The notes under the pieces: model-generated
The model's database searches: none
What the model saw: the letters and a program-made list of their open reading frames with translations, nothing else
Told to the model about the DNA's origin: nothing
Program-made: the position numbers and the translations under genes
Part shown: positions 8,154 through 17,833 of the stretch, one piece after another
How the letters are laid out: each line of letters opens with the position of its first letter
Position numbering within the stretch: the stretch's first letter is position 1
From: Simiduia aestuariiviva
GTDB taxonomy: Bacteria; Pseudomonadota; Gammaproteobacteria; Pseudomonadales; Cellvibrionaceae
Length of the DNA: 64,000 bases
Reading direction: 5' to 3'
Assembly: GCF_014192475.1 (NCBI RefSeq)
Contig: NZ_JACHXZ010000001.1
Location: 693,914 to 757,913, forward strand

Positions 8154-11100
8154 ACGAAGAACAATTAGAAAACCTCTGCTTAGACTGGTTCCGGGAAGGC
8201 GGCTGGGATGTACTGCATGGGCCCGACATTGCTCCCGATGGCGCAACACCGATGCGCTCGGATTATGCGCAAGTAGTGCTGGATGGACATTTACTTGATG
8301 CATTTAAGCGAATCAACAAACATATCCCTGCAGACCAAATTGACAGCTGCTATGAGCAGTTGAAAGCGATTGCCCTTAAGCCCGAAAGCCTGGATTTGAT
8401 CACTAATAATAGAGCCTTTCATCGGTTGTTGCTTGAAGGCGTACCCGTTGAATTCAAACAAGACGATGGTGAGCCAGTCTCAGATCACGCGTTTTTAATC
8501 GACTTTGAAAATCTCGCAAACAACCAGTTTGCGGTCGTCAACCAATACACGATATCGGGCACGAAGCAGCCGCGCCGACCGGATGTAATCTGCTTCATCA
8601 ACGGCTTGCCCATTGCCGTTCTGGAATTGAAAAGCCCAAGCGATGAAAACGCTGATATTTGGGATGCGTTCAATCAATTACAGACCTATAAAGATGAGGT
8701 CTCCGACCTTTTCATTTTCAACGAGGCACTGGTCGTCAGTGATGGCTACACAGCCAGAGTTGGTTCGTTAACCGCCAACCAAGAACGCTTTATGCCATGG
8801 CGCACCATTAAGCATGAAGATGACAAGCCCTTACTTGAATGGCAGCTGGAAACCATGGTGCGCGGTTTCTTTGATCGAGTGCTGCTGCTTGATTACATTC
8901 GCTTTTTCGTACTATTTGAAACGGATGGCGAAGCAATTATCAAAAAAATTGCGGGCTATCATCAATTCCACGCAGTAAGAGAAGCAGTAAAGGCAACCGT
9001 TATCGCGGCCCAAAACATTCAAGGTGTTGGTCTCTCTATTGAAGAACAGCGGGCGAGCTATGGTGACGAAGTTGTCCCCGGTAGCAAAAAAGCAGGTGTT
9101 GTCTGGCATACCCAGGGCAGCGGTAAAAGTATTTCGATGTGCTGCTATGCAGGCAAGTTACTTCAGCAGCAAGCAATGAACAATCCAACCCTCATTGTGG
9201 TGACCGACAGGAATGACTTAGACGGGCAGCTGTACGCCACTTTCTGCAATGCGGTAGAGCTGCTCAAGCAAAACCCGGTACAAGCGGGTGACCGTGACGC
9301 GCTTAGGCAATTATTAGCGGAGCGAGAGTCAGGCGGCATTATATTCACTACCGTTCAGAAGTTTGCACTGCTAGATGATGAAAACTACCACCCCATTCTT
9401 AATGATCGACATAATATTGTGGTGATTTCAGATGAGGCGCACCGAAGCCAATATGGCTTGAAGGCCCAGTTAAACAAAGATACGGGTCAGTATAAATTTG
9501 GTTACGCCAAACATATGCGTGATGCCTTACCTTTTGCTTCGTTTATCGGCTTTACCGGTACACCTATATCCCAGGAGGATAAAGATACCCGCGCGGTCTT
9601 TGGTGGCTATGTTTCTATCTACGACATTCAAGATGCTGTCGACGATGGCGCGACGGTACCCATTTACTATGAGTCTAGACTTGCCAAGCTCGACTTGAAC
9701 CACGATGAAATTGCCGCTTTGTCTGATCAGGTCGATGAGGTTGTGGAAGATGAAGAGGATGTCACCTCGCGTGAAAAAACCAAGGGCGAATGGAGTCGAC
9801 TTGAAAAACTTGTGGGTGCAACCCCTCGTTTAAGCCAGGTAGCCGCCGACCTAATTGATCATTTTGAGTCGCGCAATGCATCCATGGATGGTAAAGCCAT
9901 GATCGTAGCGATGAGCCGAGATATTTGTGCGCATCTATACAACGAAATTGTTGCACTACGGCCTGAGTGGCATTCAGACGATCCAGAAAAAGGCGCCATC
10001 AAAATTGTGATGACAGGTGGCGCTTCTGATAAGCCGTTATTACAGCCTCACATATACAACAAGAAAACGAAAAAACGTTTAGAGAAACGCTTTAAAGATG
10101 TGAACGACCCGCTAAAACTCGTTATCGTGCGCGACATGTGGCTTACCGGTTTTGATGCACCTTGCTGCCATACCATGTATGTGGACAAGCCTATGAAGGG
10201 CCATAACCTCATGCAGGCAATTGCCCGAGTTAATCGGGTGTTTAAGAACAAGCCTGGCGGCTTGGTGGTTGATTACATCGGCATTGCCAATGAACTTAAA
10301 CAGGCCTTGAAAACTTATACAGACTCCAAAGGTAAAGGCGAACCCACACTTAATGCTGAAGAAGCCTTTGCGATTTTTCTTGAAAAACTCGATGCCATTC
10401 GAGGCATGTTTGCCAAGACACCCAAAGCAGATGGTCTAGACATATCAGGCTTCGAATCAGAAGCGCATAAGATACTGGTACCCGCTGCCAACTATGTGCT
10501 CGGGTTGGAAGATGGTAAAAAACGCTTTCTTGATCTTGTCTTAGCCACAAGCAAGGCATACTCGCTTTGTAGCACATTGGATGAAGCGAAAGATCTGCGC
10601 AAAGAAATTGCTTTCTACTCGGCAATTAAAGCGGCCATCAGCAAGTTCACCAGTGTGGATAAAAAACGAACTCAAGAAGAGAAAAACTCCGCACTAAAGC
10701 AAATTTTAGACAATGCAGTCATTGCAGAAGGTGTTGCGGATGTATTCGCCTTGTGTGGTTTGGAAAAGCCAAATATCGGCTTGCTGTCGGATGAATTTCT
10801 CGAAGATGTTCGCCAGATGCCAGAGAAAAACTTGGCGGTTGAATTATTAGAGAAACTGCTCAAAGACGACATCAAAGCCAAAACAAGAAACAACGTCGTT
10901 CAAGAAAAGAAGTATGCAGACAGACTGCAGGAGACACTTCGAAAATATAACAACCGGGCTATTGAAACGGCACAGGTCATTGAAGAGCTCATTCAAATGG
11001 CCAAAGATTTTCAAGAGGAAATGGAGCGTGAAGCAAACCTCGGGCTAAATCCAGATGAGATCGCTTTCTACGATGCGCTAGCAAATAACGAAAGCGCAGT

Positions 11101-11329
11101 GCGCGAATTGGGTGATGAAATACTCAAGAAAATTGCGGTCGAGATAACCGAAAAGCTAAGACGATCGACGACTGTAGACTGGCAAGTTAGAGACAGCGTC
11201 AGAGCCAAATTAAAGATACTCGTTCGCCGCACGTTACAGCGATGGAAGTACCCGCCTGACAAGGCTGCCGAAGCGGTAGAGCTTGTATTAAAGCAAGCTG
11301 AAACCCTGTCCAATTCCTGGACAAAATAA
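8150..11329 (+). CDS. hsdR: Type I restriction endonuclease/translocase subunit HsdR
   Basis: The 1059-residue motor and nuclease of the type I complex; it pumps DNA with ATP and cuts distant from the site. The N-terminal PD-(D/E)xK nuclease shows D145 in [11 protein letters not shown] and E159-x-K161 in VLELKSP. The SF2 helicase follows: Walker A HTQGSGKS near 319-326, DEAH near 427-430 ([11 protein letters not shown]), FTGTPI near 475, and the arginine-finger motif [10 protein letters not shown] near 690. The C-terminal third is helical and ends with [18 protein letters not shown], the tail that contacts the methylase in this family. Length and motifs are complete, so the enzyme should be active. 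Confidence 0.95.
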   Translation: MNEEQLENLCLDWFREGGWDVLHGPDIAPDGATPMRSDYAQVVLDGHLLDAFKRINKHIPADQIDSCYEQLKAIALKPESLDLITNNRAFHRLLLEGVPVEFKQDDGEPVSDHAFLIDFENLANNQFAVVNQYTISGTKQPRRPDVICFINGLPIAVLELKSPSDENADIWDAFNQLQTYKDEVSDLFIFNEALVVSDGYTARVGSLTANQERFMPWRTIKHEDDKPLLEWQLETMVRGFFDRVLLLDYIRFFVLFETDGEAIIKKIAGYHQFHAVREAVKATVIAAQNIQGVGLSIEEQRASYGDEVVPGSKKAGVVWHTQGSGKSISMCCYAGKLLQQQAMNNPTLIVVTDRNDLDGQLYATFCNAVELLKQNPVQAGDRDALRQLLAERESGGIIFTTVQKFALLDDENYHPILNDRHNIVVISDEAHRSQYGLKAQLNKDTGQYKFGYAKHMRDALPFASFIGFTGTPISQEDKDTRAVFGGYVSIYDIQDAVDDGATVPIYYESRLAKLDLNHDEIAALSDQVDEVVEDEEDVTSREKTKGEWSRLEKLVGATPRLSQVAADLIDHFESRNASMDGKAMIVAMSRDICAHLYNEIVALRPEWHSDDPEKGAIKIVMTGGASDKPLLQPHIYNKKTKKRLEKRFKDVNDPLKLVIVRDMWLTGFDAPCCHTMYVDKPMKGHNLMQAIARVNRVFKNKPGGLVVDYIGIANELKQALKTYTDSKGKGEPTLNAEEAFAIFLEKLDAIRGMFAKTPKADGLDISGFESEAHKILVPAANYVLGLEDGKKRFLDLVLATSKAYSLCSTLDEAKDLRKEIAFYSAIKAAISKFTSVDKKRTQEEKNSALKQILDNAVIAEGVADVFALCGLEKPNIGLLSDEFLEDVRQMPEKNLAVELLEKLLKDDIKAKTRNNVVQEKKYADRLQETLRKYNNRAIETAQVIEELIQMAKDFQEEMEREANLGLNPDEIAFYDALANNESAVRELGDEILKKIAVEITEKLRRSTTVDWQVRDSVRAKLKILVRRTLQRWKYPPDKAAEAVELVLKQAETLSNSWTK

Positions 11330-11375
11330 TAACAAAGTGACTTTAAGGTGTGATTGAAAACAGGCGTATCCAGAA

Positions 11376-13835
11376 ATGATTAATGAAGCTAAATATGACA
11401 TGAGAGGTTTTGTTTTAAACCAACTCTCCAGTAAGAAGATTAGTCTAGATGATTCGAGGGTTGAACAAATCATTGAGCAGGTCAATGCTGCTGTATCGGA
11501 TGCATCTCAATACACCGACTGGGAAGTGAAGAGCAACATTCATGCAGAGTTGAAAATACGCTTACGTTCGATTCTGGATAAGCATCAACTGCCTATTATC
11601 GATGAAGTATTTGATGAGGTTCTCTCCAGGGCAAAAAGCACCGCTGGCAGCCCTAGGTCATTTTGGTTTGTGGGTGCATCCTACGGCGAAGAGAGTGAAG
11701 ATCAAACAGAACGTTTTCTCAACGATGGCGTTTGGCAAAATGGCTATGAAGATAAATATCTCGATGTAGTCCGCAGTATGCAGCCGGGTGACAAGATTGC
11801 CATTAAATCGTCATATACACGAAAGCGAGAGCTCCCTTTTGATAATAAAGGCCAGACTGTTTCAGTAATGGGGATCAAAGCTATTGGCGTGATCACCCGT
11901 AATCATGGTGATGGCCGGTTTGTCGACGTTGAATGGCAACCACGCTTTGAGTCTGTTAATGAGTGGTATTTCTATACCAATCGCAGCACGATTTGGCGCG
12001 TTTCTCCCGATGATTGGATGACAGAGGGCCTTATTGACTTCACTTTCAACAATAAGCTGCAGGATATAGACCGTTTTCGCAATGCACCCTATTGGAAGGA
12101 GCGCTTCGGTGATACCCCTGTCGATAAACAGCGTTTTAAATGGACCCAATTTTACGAGGAATTTGCCGACAAGCTATTAGCTTACAAGGATGATCGAGCT
12201 TCTTTAATGGCAGCCATCCACGATTTACCGAACAAAATTGAAAGCATTTCTGTCCTTCAAGATCAGCCAAAGGAAGGCTCAAAGGAATTGCTAAGTGATA
12301 TTTGCCCATTTACCGTCTTCGGCCTGTTTAACCGAGGCATAACTGATGCTAACCGAATAGCCATCGCAAGCGAGCTTGCTGCTTTTTTGAAAGTTGAAAC
12401 GCCAGTTCCTAATTCCTTTGAAGGTATCCCTGTTGTTAATAATCAGCACTCTTGGTTTTTTGGATACAAATACCGACGGGGTGAACACGACATTGATACA
12501 TTATGGAACCTTTTTGAGGCCGCCATAGAACACGCTAATAACTCAGAAACTGATACCGCAGAGGCACTTTACGACGCTTATGAAACTGCGACTAAATGCT
12601 GGGGAACCGGCTGGAACCTTTCAATGGGCCTCTATTGGATTCGACCATGGAAGTATCTGACACTTGATGGCCAATCACAGACATACATCACTAAAAAGTT
12701 GGGTTTAGAAATAGGCAAGAATGGCGAAAAAGGCCGCTGTAGCTCAAAAGATTACTTCGGACTGATTGATGATCTAGAAACACGATTTCAAGAGGACGCC
12801 TACCCCGTACACTCTTTTCCAGAACTGTCGCTGTCGGCCTGGCTGTTTAAAGACACAGACACATCCGCGCACCCGAATGCTACTGACCTTGACGATAAGG
12901 AGCTATCGGCAGAAGAAAACGAAGTTGCTGTTCAGACTGCGCCTATTGAACCCTATACAATTGATGACATCGTTGCTGATGGTTGTTTTCTTGAAAGAGA
13001 AAGTATCGCAAAGATAATTACTCAGCTTAGGCATAAGAAAAACCTAGTTCTCCAAGGACCTCCGGGCACTGGTAAGACATGGCTCGCAAAGAAACTTGCA
13101 TATGCGTTAATGGGCCAAAAGGACGAAAACTCTTTACGTGCTGTTCAGTTTCACCCCAATCTATCATATGAAGATTTTGTGCGTGGTTGGAGACCATCAG
13201 GCGAAGGCAAGCTAACTCTCGTGGATGGCCCATTTCTGGAAATGATTAATGAAGCCAAAAAAGATGCGAGTATCAAACACGTAGTCGTTATCGAAGAAAT
13301 TAACCGAGGAAACCCTGCTCAGATTTTTGGCGAAATGCTAACATTATTAGAGGCTGACAAGCGCACACCAAGCGAAGCTTTGGAGCTTAGTTATCGTCGA
13401 GCTGAAGGCGAAAGAATCCATATTCCCGCCAACCTTTATGTTATTGGCACTATGAATATTGCCGACCGATCATTAGCACTTGTTGACCTTGCTCTACGTC
13501 GCCGATTCGCATTTTTTGATCTTAAGCCAACGCTCGGTGAAGTATGGCGCAATTGGGTTCATAGTAAGGCTGGTATTGATAACGATTTTTTGCACTTAAT
13601 TGAACAGCGCATAGTTTCACTAAATAACGAGATTTCAAAAGATCGTAACTTGGGTCCTCAGTTTAAAATCGGCCACAGTTATGTAACACCACCGTTAAAT
13701 ACAAAGATTGAAGATGCTGCAGCATGGTTTCAAGGTGTCGTAGAAACTGAAATTGGGCCGCTTCTTGAAGAATACTGGTTTGACGATATAGAACGCGCTA
13801 TCAAATCCAAAAACGCTTTGGTTGAAGGCATCTAA
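11376..13835 (+). CDS. mcrB: McrB-type GTPase subunit with HsdR-tail-like and EVE-like N-terminal segments
   Basis: An 819-residue AAA+ motor of a McrBC-type modification-dependent restriction system. Walker A GPPGTGKT is at 561-568, Walker B VVVIEEINRG near 636-645, and the McrB signature GTMNIADRS near 690 is followed by ALRRRF. Upstream, residues about 92-215 look like a PUA/EVE-type base-reading domain (SFWFVGASYG..., VMGIKAIGVI). Residues about 270-430 form the usual McrB-partner region (FTVFGLFNRG, GIPVVNN). Unexpectedly, residues 44-88 (DWEVKSNIHAELKIRLR..) resemble the C-terminal tail of HsdR. It lies 46 bases after hsdR and overlaps mcrC by one base (TAATG). Confidence 0.88.
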   Translation: MINEAKYDMRGFVLNQLSSKKISLDDSRVEQIIEQVNAAVSDASQYTDWEVKSNIHAELKIRLRSILDKHQLPIIDEVFDEVLSRAKSTAGSPRSFWFVGASYGEESEDQTERFLNDGVWQNGYEDKYLDVVRSMQPGDKIAIKSSYTRKRELPFDNKGQTVSVMGIKAIGVITRNHGDGRFVDVEWQPRFESVNEWYFYTNRSTIWRVSPDDWMTEGLIDFTFNNKLQDIDRFRNAPYWKERFGDTPVDKQRFKWTQFYEEFADKLLAYKDDRASLMAAIHDLPNKIESISVLQDQPKEGSKELLSDICPFTVFGLFNRGITDANRIAIASELAAFLKVETPVPNSFEGIPVVNNQHSWFFGYKYRRGEHDIDTLWNLFEAAIEHANNSETDTAEALYDAYETATKCWGTGWNLSMGLYWIRPWKYLTLDGQSQTYITKKLGLEIGKNGEKGRCSSKDYFGLIDDLETRFQEDAYPVHSFPELSLSAWLFKDTDTSAHPNATDLDDKELSAEENEVAVQTAPIEPYTIDDIVADGCFLERESIAKIITQLRHKKNLVLQGPPGTGKTWLAKKLAYALMGQKDENSLRAVQFHPNLSYEDFVRGWRPSGEGKLTLVDGPFLEMINEAKKDASIKHVVVIEEINRGNPAQIFGEMLTLLEADKRTPSEALELSYRRAEGERIHIPANLYVIGTMNIADRSLALVDLALRRRFAFFDLKPTLGEVWRNWVHSKAGIDNDFLHLIEQRIVSLNNEISKDRNLGPQFKIGHSYVTPPLNTKIEDAAAWFQGVVETEIGPLLEEYWFDDIERAIKSKNALVEGI

Positions 13836-14962
13836 TGTTTGCCGTTATTGAAGCACAAAGCCAAACCACTTCGTCGAGACGATTAGGAAAGATTCCTGTT
13901 CGTAACCTGTGGTTGTTGATGCTCTATGCTTCAGATCTTTATCGCCACCTAGGCACTAATAAAGTCGACGTAGAAGACAACCCAGAAGACATAGCGGATT
14001 TGGTTGCCGAGATTCTCTGCCATCAAGTTGAAGAACGCATGATGCGAAATCTAAGCTATGGGTATGAATCGAAAGTTGCTGTAATCAGTCGAGTTCGTGG
14101 GCGCATAGATACCCTAACCACCGAGCGGCAAAGGCTTCTTGAAAAGGGAAAGGTATGCTGTCGCTTTGATGAGTTAACGGTAGATACTCCCCGTAATCGT
14201 TATGTTAGATCAGCATTAGAGCGTTTATCAAAGCTAAATATTAAAACATCTCTTTCGCATAAATGCCGAGCCTTAATGCTGAGTTTAGAACGTCTAGGCG
14301 TGAGCAAGGCAAAGCCAATAAATTACAGCGGAAAGTCGGAAAGATTTGGTCGCCATGATATTAGCGATCAGAAGATGGTTGCTGCAGCCGATTTGGCTTT
14401 TTCACTCGCTTTACCCACAGAGTTTGACGGTCAATTTCATCTAACAGCTCCTTACACTCAAAAAGAGTGGCTTAGAAAATTGTTTGAAAAAGCTGTAGCG
14501 GGTTTCTATGCCGTAGCACTAGATAAAAGAGAATGGCGAGTATTGGCTGGCAAACAGTTTGATTGGCAAATATCAGTTAAAAGTTCAGGGATCGACGAAA
14601 TTCTTCCCAGCATGAAAACAGATATAATTATTGATAATCGTTCATCAGGCAGGCGATTGGTAATCGACACAAAATTCAATTCAGTGACCACCAAAGGTTG
14701 GCATAGGGAAGAGACTCTTCGCAGTGGTTATATCTACCAAATGTATACTTACCTTAGAAGCCAGGAAAACACTTCAGACCCCACATCACTTGAAAGCATT
14801 GGCATGTTACTTCACCCGACAGTAGATAAAGAGGTCGCTGAGATGGTAACAATTCAAGGTCACCCAATATGGTTTTGCACTGTTAATTTAGGTGAGTCAG
14901 CTATTTCAATCAGAGAGCGCCTACTTGCTCTTTTACAAAAGAGCTCTCAGGAGAAAAAATAA
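13835..14962 (+). CDS. mcrC: McrC nuclease subunit
   Basis: The 375-residue PD-(D/E)xK endonuclease subunit that joins the McrB ring and cuts DNA carrying modified bases. The N-terminal region starts with the family string PVRNLWLLMLYASDLYRHL cut at its helix. The nuclease core shows D263 (KTDIIID) and D278-T-K280 (LVIDTKF) with a later Q in YIYQMYTYL, the expected catalytic set. The start codon overlaps the mcrB stop as TAATG, so the two are co-translated. This is the last gene of the defence operon; base composition is lower in GC than the flanking core genes. Confidence 0.9.
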   Translation: MFAVIEAQSQTTSSRRLGKIPVRNLWLLMLYASDLYRHLGTNKVDVEDNPEDIADLVAEILCHQVEERMMRNLSYGYESKVAVISRVRGRIDTLTTERQRLLEKGKVCCRFDELTVDTPRNRYVRSALERLSKLNIKTSLSHKCRALMLSLERLGVSKAKPINYSGKSERFGRHDISDQKMVAAADLAFSLALPTEFDGQFHLTAPYTQKEWLRKLFEKAVAGFYAVALDKREWRVLAGKQFDWQISVKSSGIDEILPSMKTDIIIDNRSSGRRLVIDTKFNSVTTKGWHREETLRSGYIYQMYTYLRSQENTSDPTSLESIGMLLHPTVDKEVAEMVTIQGHPIWFCTVNLGESAISIRERLLALLQKSSQEKK

Positions 14963-14978
14963 TGCCTGATCTGGCGCT

Positions 14979-15064
14979 CAACTAACGGCACTAATAGCGA
15001 GGATTGTTTGAGCCTATATTGATTAATTATAAAATTCGATGAGTTGCGCAGCGGCCGTTAGTTG
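14979..15064. repeat. Inverted repeat CAACTAACGGC...GCCGTTAGTTG, weakly attC-like
   Basis: Two perfect 11-base arms (14979-14989 and 15054-15064) are about 64 bases apart, directly after mcrC. An outer CCTGAT/ATCAGG pair extends the symmetry. The overall length of about 86 bases and the terminal AACTAAC/GTTAGTT strings are one base off the RYYYAAC/GTTRRRY core of integron attC sites. It could also be a recombination boundary of the island. No integrase is present in the window. Confidence 0.3.
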
Positions 15065-15127
15065 GGGGTAAATCAGGTTCCCGCAGGACGATGCCTTTTG
15101 ACAAGAGCATGGGTGGGCTGTCTTTGG

Positions 15128-15160
15128 GTTACCTTTCTTCGCCCATCAAAGAAAGGTAAC
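15128..15160. repeat. Stem-loop GTTACCTTTCTT/AAGAAAGGTAAC
   Basis: A perfect 12-bp stem with a 9-base loop. Similar GTTACTTTTCTT/AAGAAAAGTAAC hairpins are scattered between genes in many Gammaproteobacteria, so this is probably a member of such an intergenic palindrome family. It lacks a T run and is unlikely to be an efficient terminator. Confidence 0.5.
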
Positions 15161-15300
15161 TCGTTCCGGTCGATACCGGCCAAAAAATTACCTCGTGCAG
15201 CGCTAGCCGCCCGCATTCCCCTTTTCGAGTGATAGAATAACTCCCAACCCTATTATCTACCTTTAGATGCGAGCCCATCTAACCCAACCCGTGAGGCCCC

Positions 15301-15735
15301 ATGTCTACCAGCAACGTCACCTGCCCCAAGTGTAATGCCACCAATCGTATTCCCACGGATCGTCTGAAAGACGGGCCTAAGTGCGGCAAGTGTAAAGCGG
15401 CGTTGTTTATCGGTAAGCCGATCAATTTAAGTGCGGCGAATGTGGCGGCGGTGTTGAATCACAATGAAATTCCGGTGTTGGTGGATTGCTGGGCGGATTG
15501 GTGTGGGCCGTGTAAGCAATTTGCGCCCACCTTTGAGCAGGCCGCGCGTGATCTGGAGCCAAAGCTTCGCTTGGCTAAGCTGGATACTGAGCGCAATCAA
15601 CAGATTGCGGGGCGCTGGCAGATTCGGTCAATTCCTACGTTGATATTATTTAAAAAGGGCAAAGAAGTGAGCCGGCTTGCGGGTGCGGTGCCCCTGCAGC
15701 AGTTGAAGAAGTGGTTGGCAGAGCAGGGCGTGTAG
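15301..15735 (+). CDS. trxC: Thioredoxin 2 (TrxC)
   Basis: A 144-residue cytosolic thioredoxin with an N-terminal zinc finger, which reduces protein disulfides and is linked to oxidative stress resistance. The zinc ligands C8, C11, C28 and C31 lie in CPKC and CGKC. The active site is WCGPC with C68 and C71, and the cis-proline is in SIPTLILF. The length is typical for TrxC. The gene is free-standing, with a DUF3754 gene downstream. A promoter is not obvious. In relatives trxC is often under OxyR, but no OxyR-like site was recognised here. Confidence 0.94.
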   Translation: MSTSNVTCPKCNATNRIPTDRLKDGPKCGKCKAALFIGKPINLSAANVAAVLNHNEIPVLVDCWADWCGPCKQFAPTFEQAARDLEPKLRLAKLDTERNQQIAGRWQIRSIPTLILFKKGKEVSRLAGAVPLQQLKKWLAEQGV

Positions 15736-15782
15736 TCATGTTGTAGTATTCTGATTAGGCAGAAAGAGCAATTCCTCAGAAC

Positions 15783-15846
15783 CTATTTATTAGAGATTCT
15801 ATTTATTAAAGATACTATTTATTAGAGATTCTATTTATTGGTGATT
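15783..15846 (+). repeat. Four 16-base tandem repeats before the DUF3754 gene
   Basis: The unit CTATTTATTAGAGATT is present four times (15783, 15799, 15815, 15831). Copies one and three are identical, copy two has two changes and copy four has two. The array ends two bases before the ATG at 15849, so it forms the whole proximal leader including the place of the ribosome-binding site. Each unit carries TATTTATT, usable as a weak -10, so copy number changes could alter expression. Confidence 0.8.
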
Positions 15847-15848
15847 CC

Positions 15849-17078
15849 ATGAAAAATAATAATAGCGACGCGTTTCGATTTATCCCCTTCCGGGCGAGTG
15901 ACATTATCGCTATGTGTTTACGCGACAATGCGCTGGCTGACAAATGCGCGGATTTTCAGCAGTTCTGTAAGCTGTTGGCTCATGTTTTCCATTATGAGTT
16001 TAAGGGTGAGCTAGATTCCCTAAAGGCTGCCTATGCCGGCTTAGACCCCGACGCAGATACACGCGTGGTATTCCCTGAAGACGAAGATTCTACCGACCAG
16101 TTTGTCGCCTTGTTAAAAGGCACCTTGGAAAAAGCTAATTACGAAGCGATCACTAAGGCAGAGCTCAATCAGGCAATGACGCAGTCTTCATTGTTTGATT
16201 TGCGGTTGCATGTGGACTTCGATGATTTCTCTGAGGTGTTGTTATTTTGTCGGGGGCAATCACAGCGGCAGGAAGTAGTGCCCCGCTGGTTTGGTCTGTC
16301 TTCAAAAACCGTAGAGTTTGTGAATTACGATCGGGTAGTACTCTATATTCGCTTCAAGCCATCTTATGTTGCAGAAAAAGGCGACTGGGCACAGGCGAAG
16401 GCGGGTGCGGCAATGTTGAAGCTATTTCAGAATGTGCCTAAGGCCGATTTGGAAATGCTATTCCCCAATACCCAGTTGCGCATGCGCACCCAGGATAAGT
16501 TGCTGATCGGTGTGCCCGCCGTGATCAGTGGTGGCATCGTGTTGAGTACCAAGGTGGGCGCCACCCTCTTACTATTGGCATCTATGTTCGGGTTTTGGTT
16601 TGGGTTGAGCCAACAACCGGTAGAGCTCAATGCTGCCAACCTCACCGTGCTGTTTGTGGGCCTAGGTGCCTTGGGTGCCTATCTCTGGAAGCAATTTTCC
16701 AATTTCAAAAACCGCAAACTGCGCTTTATGCAACAGCTCACGCAAAACCTCTATTTTAAGAATTTGGATAACAACGCCGGCGTTATTTTTCGGCTGCTAA
16801 ATGATGCAGAGGAGGAAGAGTGTAAAGAAGCGATTTTGGCGTACTACTTTCTACTCGTCAGCCCAAAACCCCTGACCCGCCAAGAACTCGATAGCCGCAT
16901 CGAGCTGTGGATGGCTGAAAAGTGGGATTGCACCATAGACTTTGAAATCGATGATGCACTGGATAAGTTGGTGCGGCTGGGGTTGGTTGAAATTCAAGAC
17001 GACCAATACTCTGCACTACCACTCCAACCCGCCATGGCCGAATTAGATCGGCGCTGGGATGGTTATTTTTCGGTTTGA
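15849..17078 (+). CDS. DUF3754 family membrane protein
   Basis: A 409-residue protein of the DUF3754 (TMEM143-like) family, whose biochemical function is unknown. The N-terminal 200 residues are soluble and include the strand-rich block LFDLRLHVDFDDFSEVLLF and RVVLYIRFKPSYV. Two membrane helices follow at about 220-250 (LLIGVPAVISGGIVLSTKVG..., LLLLASMFGFWFGL) and 265-285 (LTVLFVGLGALGAYLW). The C-terminus is a cytosolic winged-helix-like segment (AILAYYFLL...LTRQELDSRIELWM). The ATG is chosen because a tandem repeat array ends just before it, but no strong ribosome-binding site exists. Regulation may depend on that array. Confidence 0.75.
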   Translation: MKNNNSDAFRFIPFRASDIIAMCLRDNALADKCADFQQFCKLLAHVFHYEFKGELDSLKAAYAGLDPDADTRVVFPEDEDSTDQFVALLKGTLEKANYEAITKAELNQAMTQSSLFDLRLHVDFDDFSEVLLFCRGQSQRQEVVPRWFGLSSKTVEFVNYDRVVLYIRFKPSYVAEKGDWAQAKAGAAMLKLFQNVPKADLEMLFPNTQLRMRTQDKLLIGVPAVISGGIVLSTKVGATLLLLASMFGFWFGLSQQPVELNAANLTVLFVGLGALGAYLWKQFSNFKNRKLRFMQQLTQNLYFKNLDNNAGVIFRLLNDAEEEECKEAILAYYFLLVSPKPLTRQELDSRIELWMAEKWDCTIDFEIDDALDKLVRLGLVEIQDDQYSALPLQPAMAELDRRWDGYFSV

Positions 17079-17196
17079 TTTTTCGTGCCTAACCAGTAGA
17101 AATTGCTGTGTTTTTTATGCAGCAAACATAATCTTCATGATGTTTTTTTGAAATTGTTTTGGAAAAAACGATTTAGATGAGATTGCACTGACTCAA

Positions 17197-17523
17197 CTAG
17201 ATCCATCCTTTAGCTTTTAGATATTTGTCGGGAATCCTCAACTTAATTTCATGTTCAAGGTGCTTTGGAAGTTGTAATAGATTCGACTCCGTTAATTGGT
17301 CTTTAAAAATGCTAAAGCGAAATCCAGATTGCATTATTGATGCAAAAATGGTGCTTTTTTCCACATTAATATTGATTACGCAATAGTTGTAAAGAGACAT
17401 TTCAATGATAATGTTCGTGAACGGAATGTCTGTGGAAGACTTAATCACAAAATCTTTCACGGCGTTTCCGAAGTGATTTTTTATATTGTCAATAACTAAA
17501 TCTTCTATGTGATCACTTTGCAT
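17197..17523 (-). CDS. Putative immunity protein of an orphan toxin tip
   Basis: A 108-residue acidic AT-rich protein of no family that I recognise. The beta-rich middle (FTNIIIEMSLYNYCVININVEKSTIFASIM) and small size fit immunity proteins of polymorphic toxins. The ATG at 17523 is preferred to the ATG at 17535 because GGAG lies 6 bases before it. Its start overlaps the last codons of the toxin-tip frame at 17513-17833, the usual toxin-then-immunity order. Its low GC differs from the flanking core genes, suggesting acquisition by transfer. The immunity role is inferred entirely from position. Confidence 0.5.
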   Translation of the reverse strand: MQSDHIEDLVIDNIKNHFGNAVKDFVIKSSTDIPFTNIIIEMSLYNYCVININVEKSTIFASIMQSGFRFSIFKDQLTESNLLQLPKHLEHEIKLRIPDKYLKAKGWI

Positions 17524-17833
17524 ACCATACTCCATTAATTTCTTTCAGCCTTGTGTATCCGTGACTCGTTTGTAGATATTCCCATTCTTCAGGTAGGAGG
17601 CCACCATTTGTTCTTGGGTCGTGCGTAAATTCTAGGGCTTTTCCACTTGCAACGGCGTCGCCTAAGGCTGGCGAGTTTGGGGGCAGTGTAAAAATTATTT
17701 CCTTTGGTGTCGTGTTTAGGGCTGAGTGATGAGGGCAGAAGAATCGTAATCGCCGTTTTAGGGGGAGGCATATTGGGCGTGGTATTACGTAGACCCAAAA
17801 TAAATATTTGAATCTACTTGGTTTCGAAATGTG
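17513..17833 (-). pseudogene. Orphan polymorphic-toxin C-terminal tip without a start
   Basis: After the stop of the Tsi6-like gene the same frame stays open for 106 codons with no ATG, GTG or TTG start that I can find. The last 55 codons read like genuine protein (GDAVASGKALEFTHDPRTNG, LLPEEWEYLQTSHGYTRLK, INGVWYAK). The stop lies inside the start of the putative immunity gene. Loose toxin tips of this kind lie downstream of intact polymorphic toxins and can be recombined onto the main toxin body. The toxic activity is not recognisable. The first half of the frame is less convincing and may contain a frameshift. Confidence 0.45.

Noticed and set aside
15783-15846. The 16-base repeats as CRISPR or iteron origin
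   Set aside because: The units are directly contiguous without spacers, and no replication initiator gene is adjacent.
17589-17798. A minus-strand frame starting with ATG at 17798
   Set aside because: A different frame of the same strand gives more protein-like sequence running into the immunity gene, so the ATG frame is probably a shadow.
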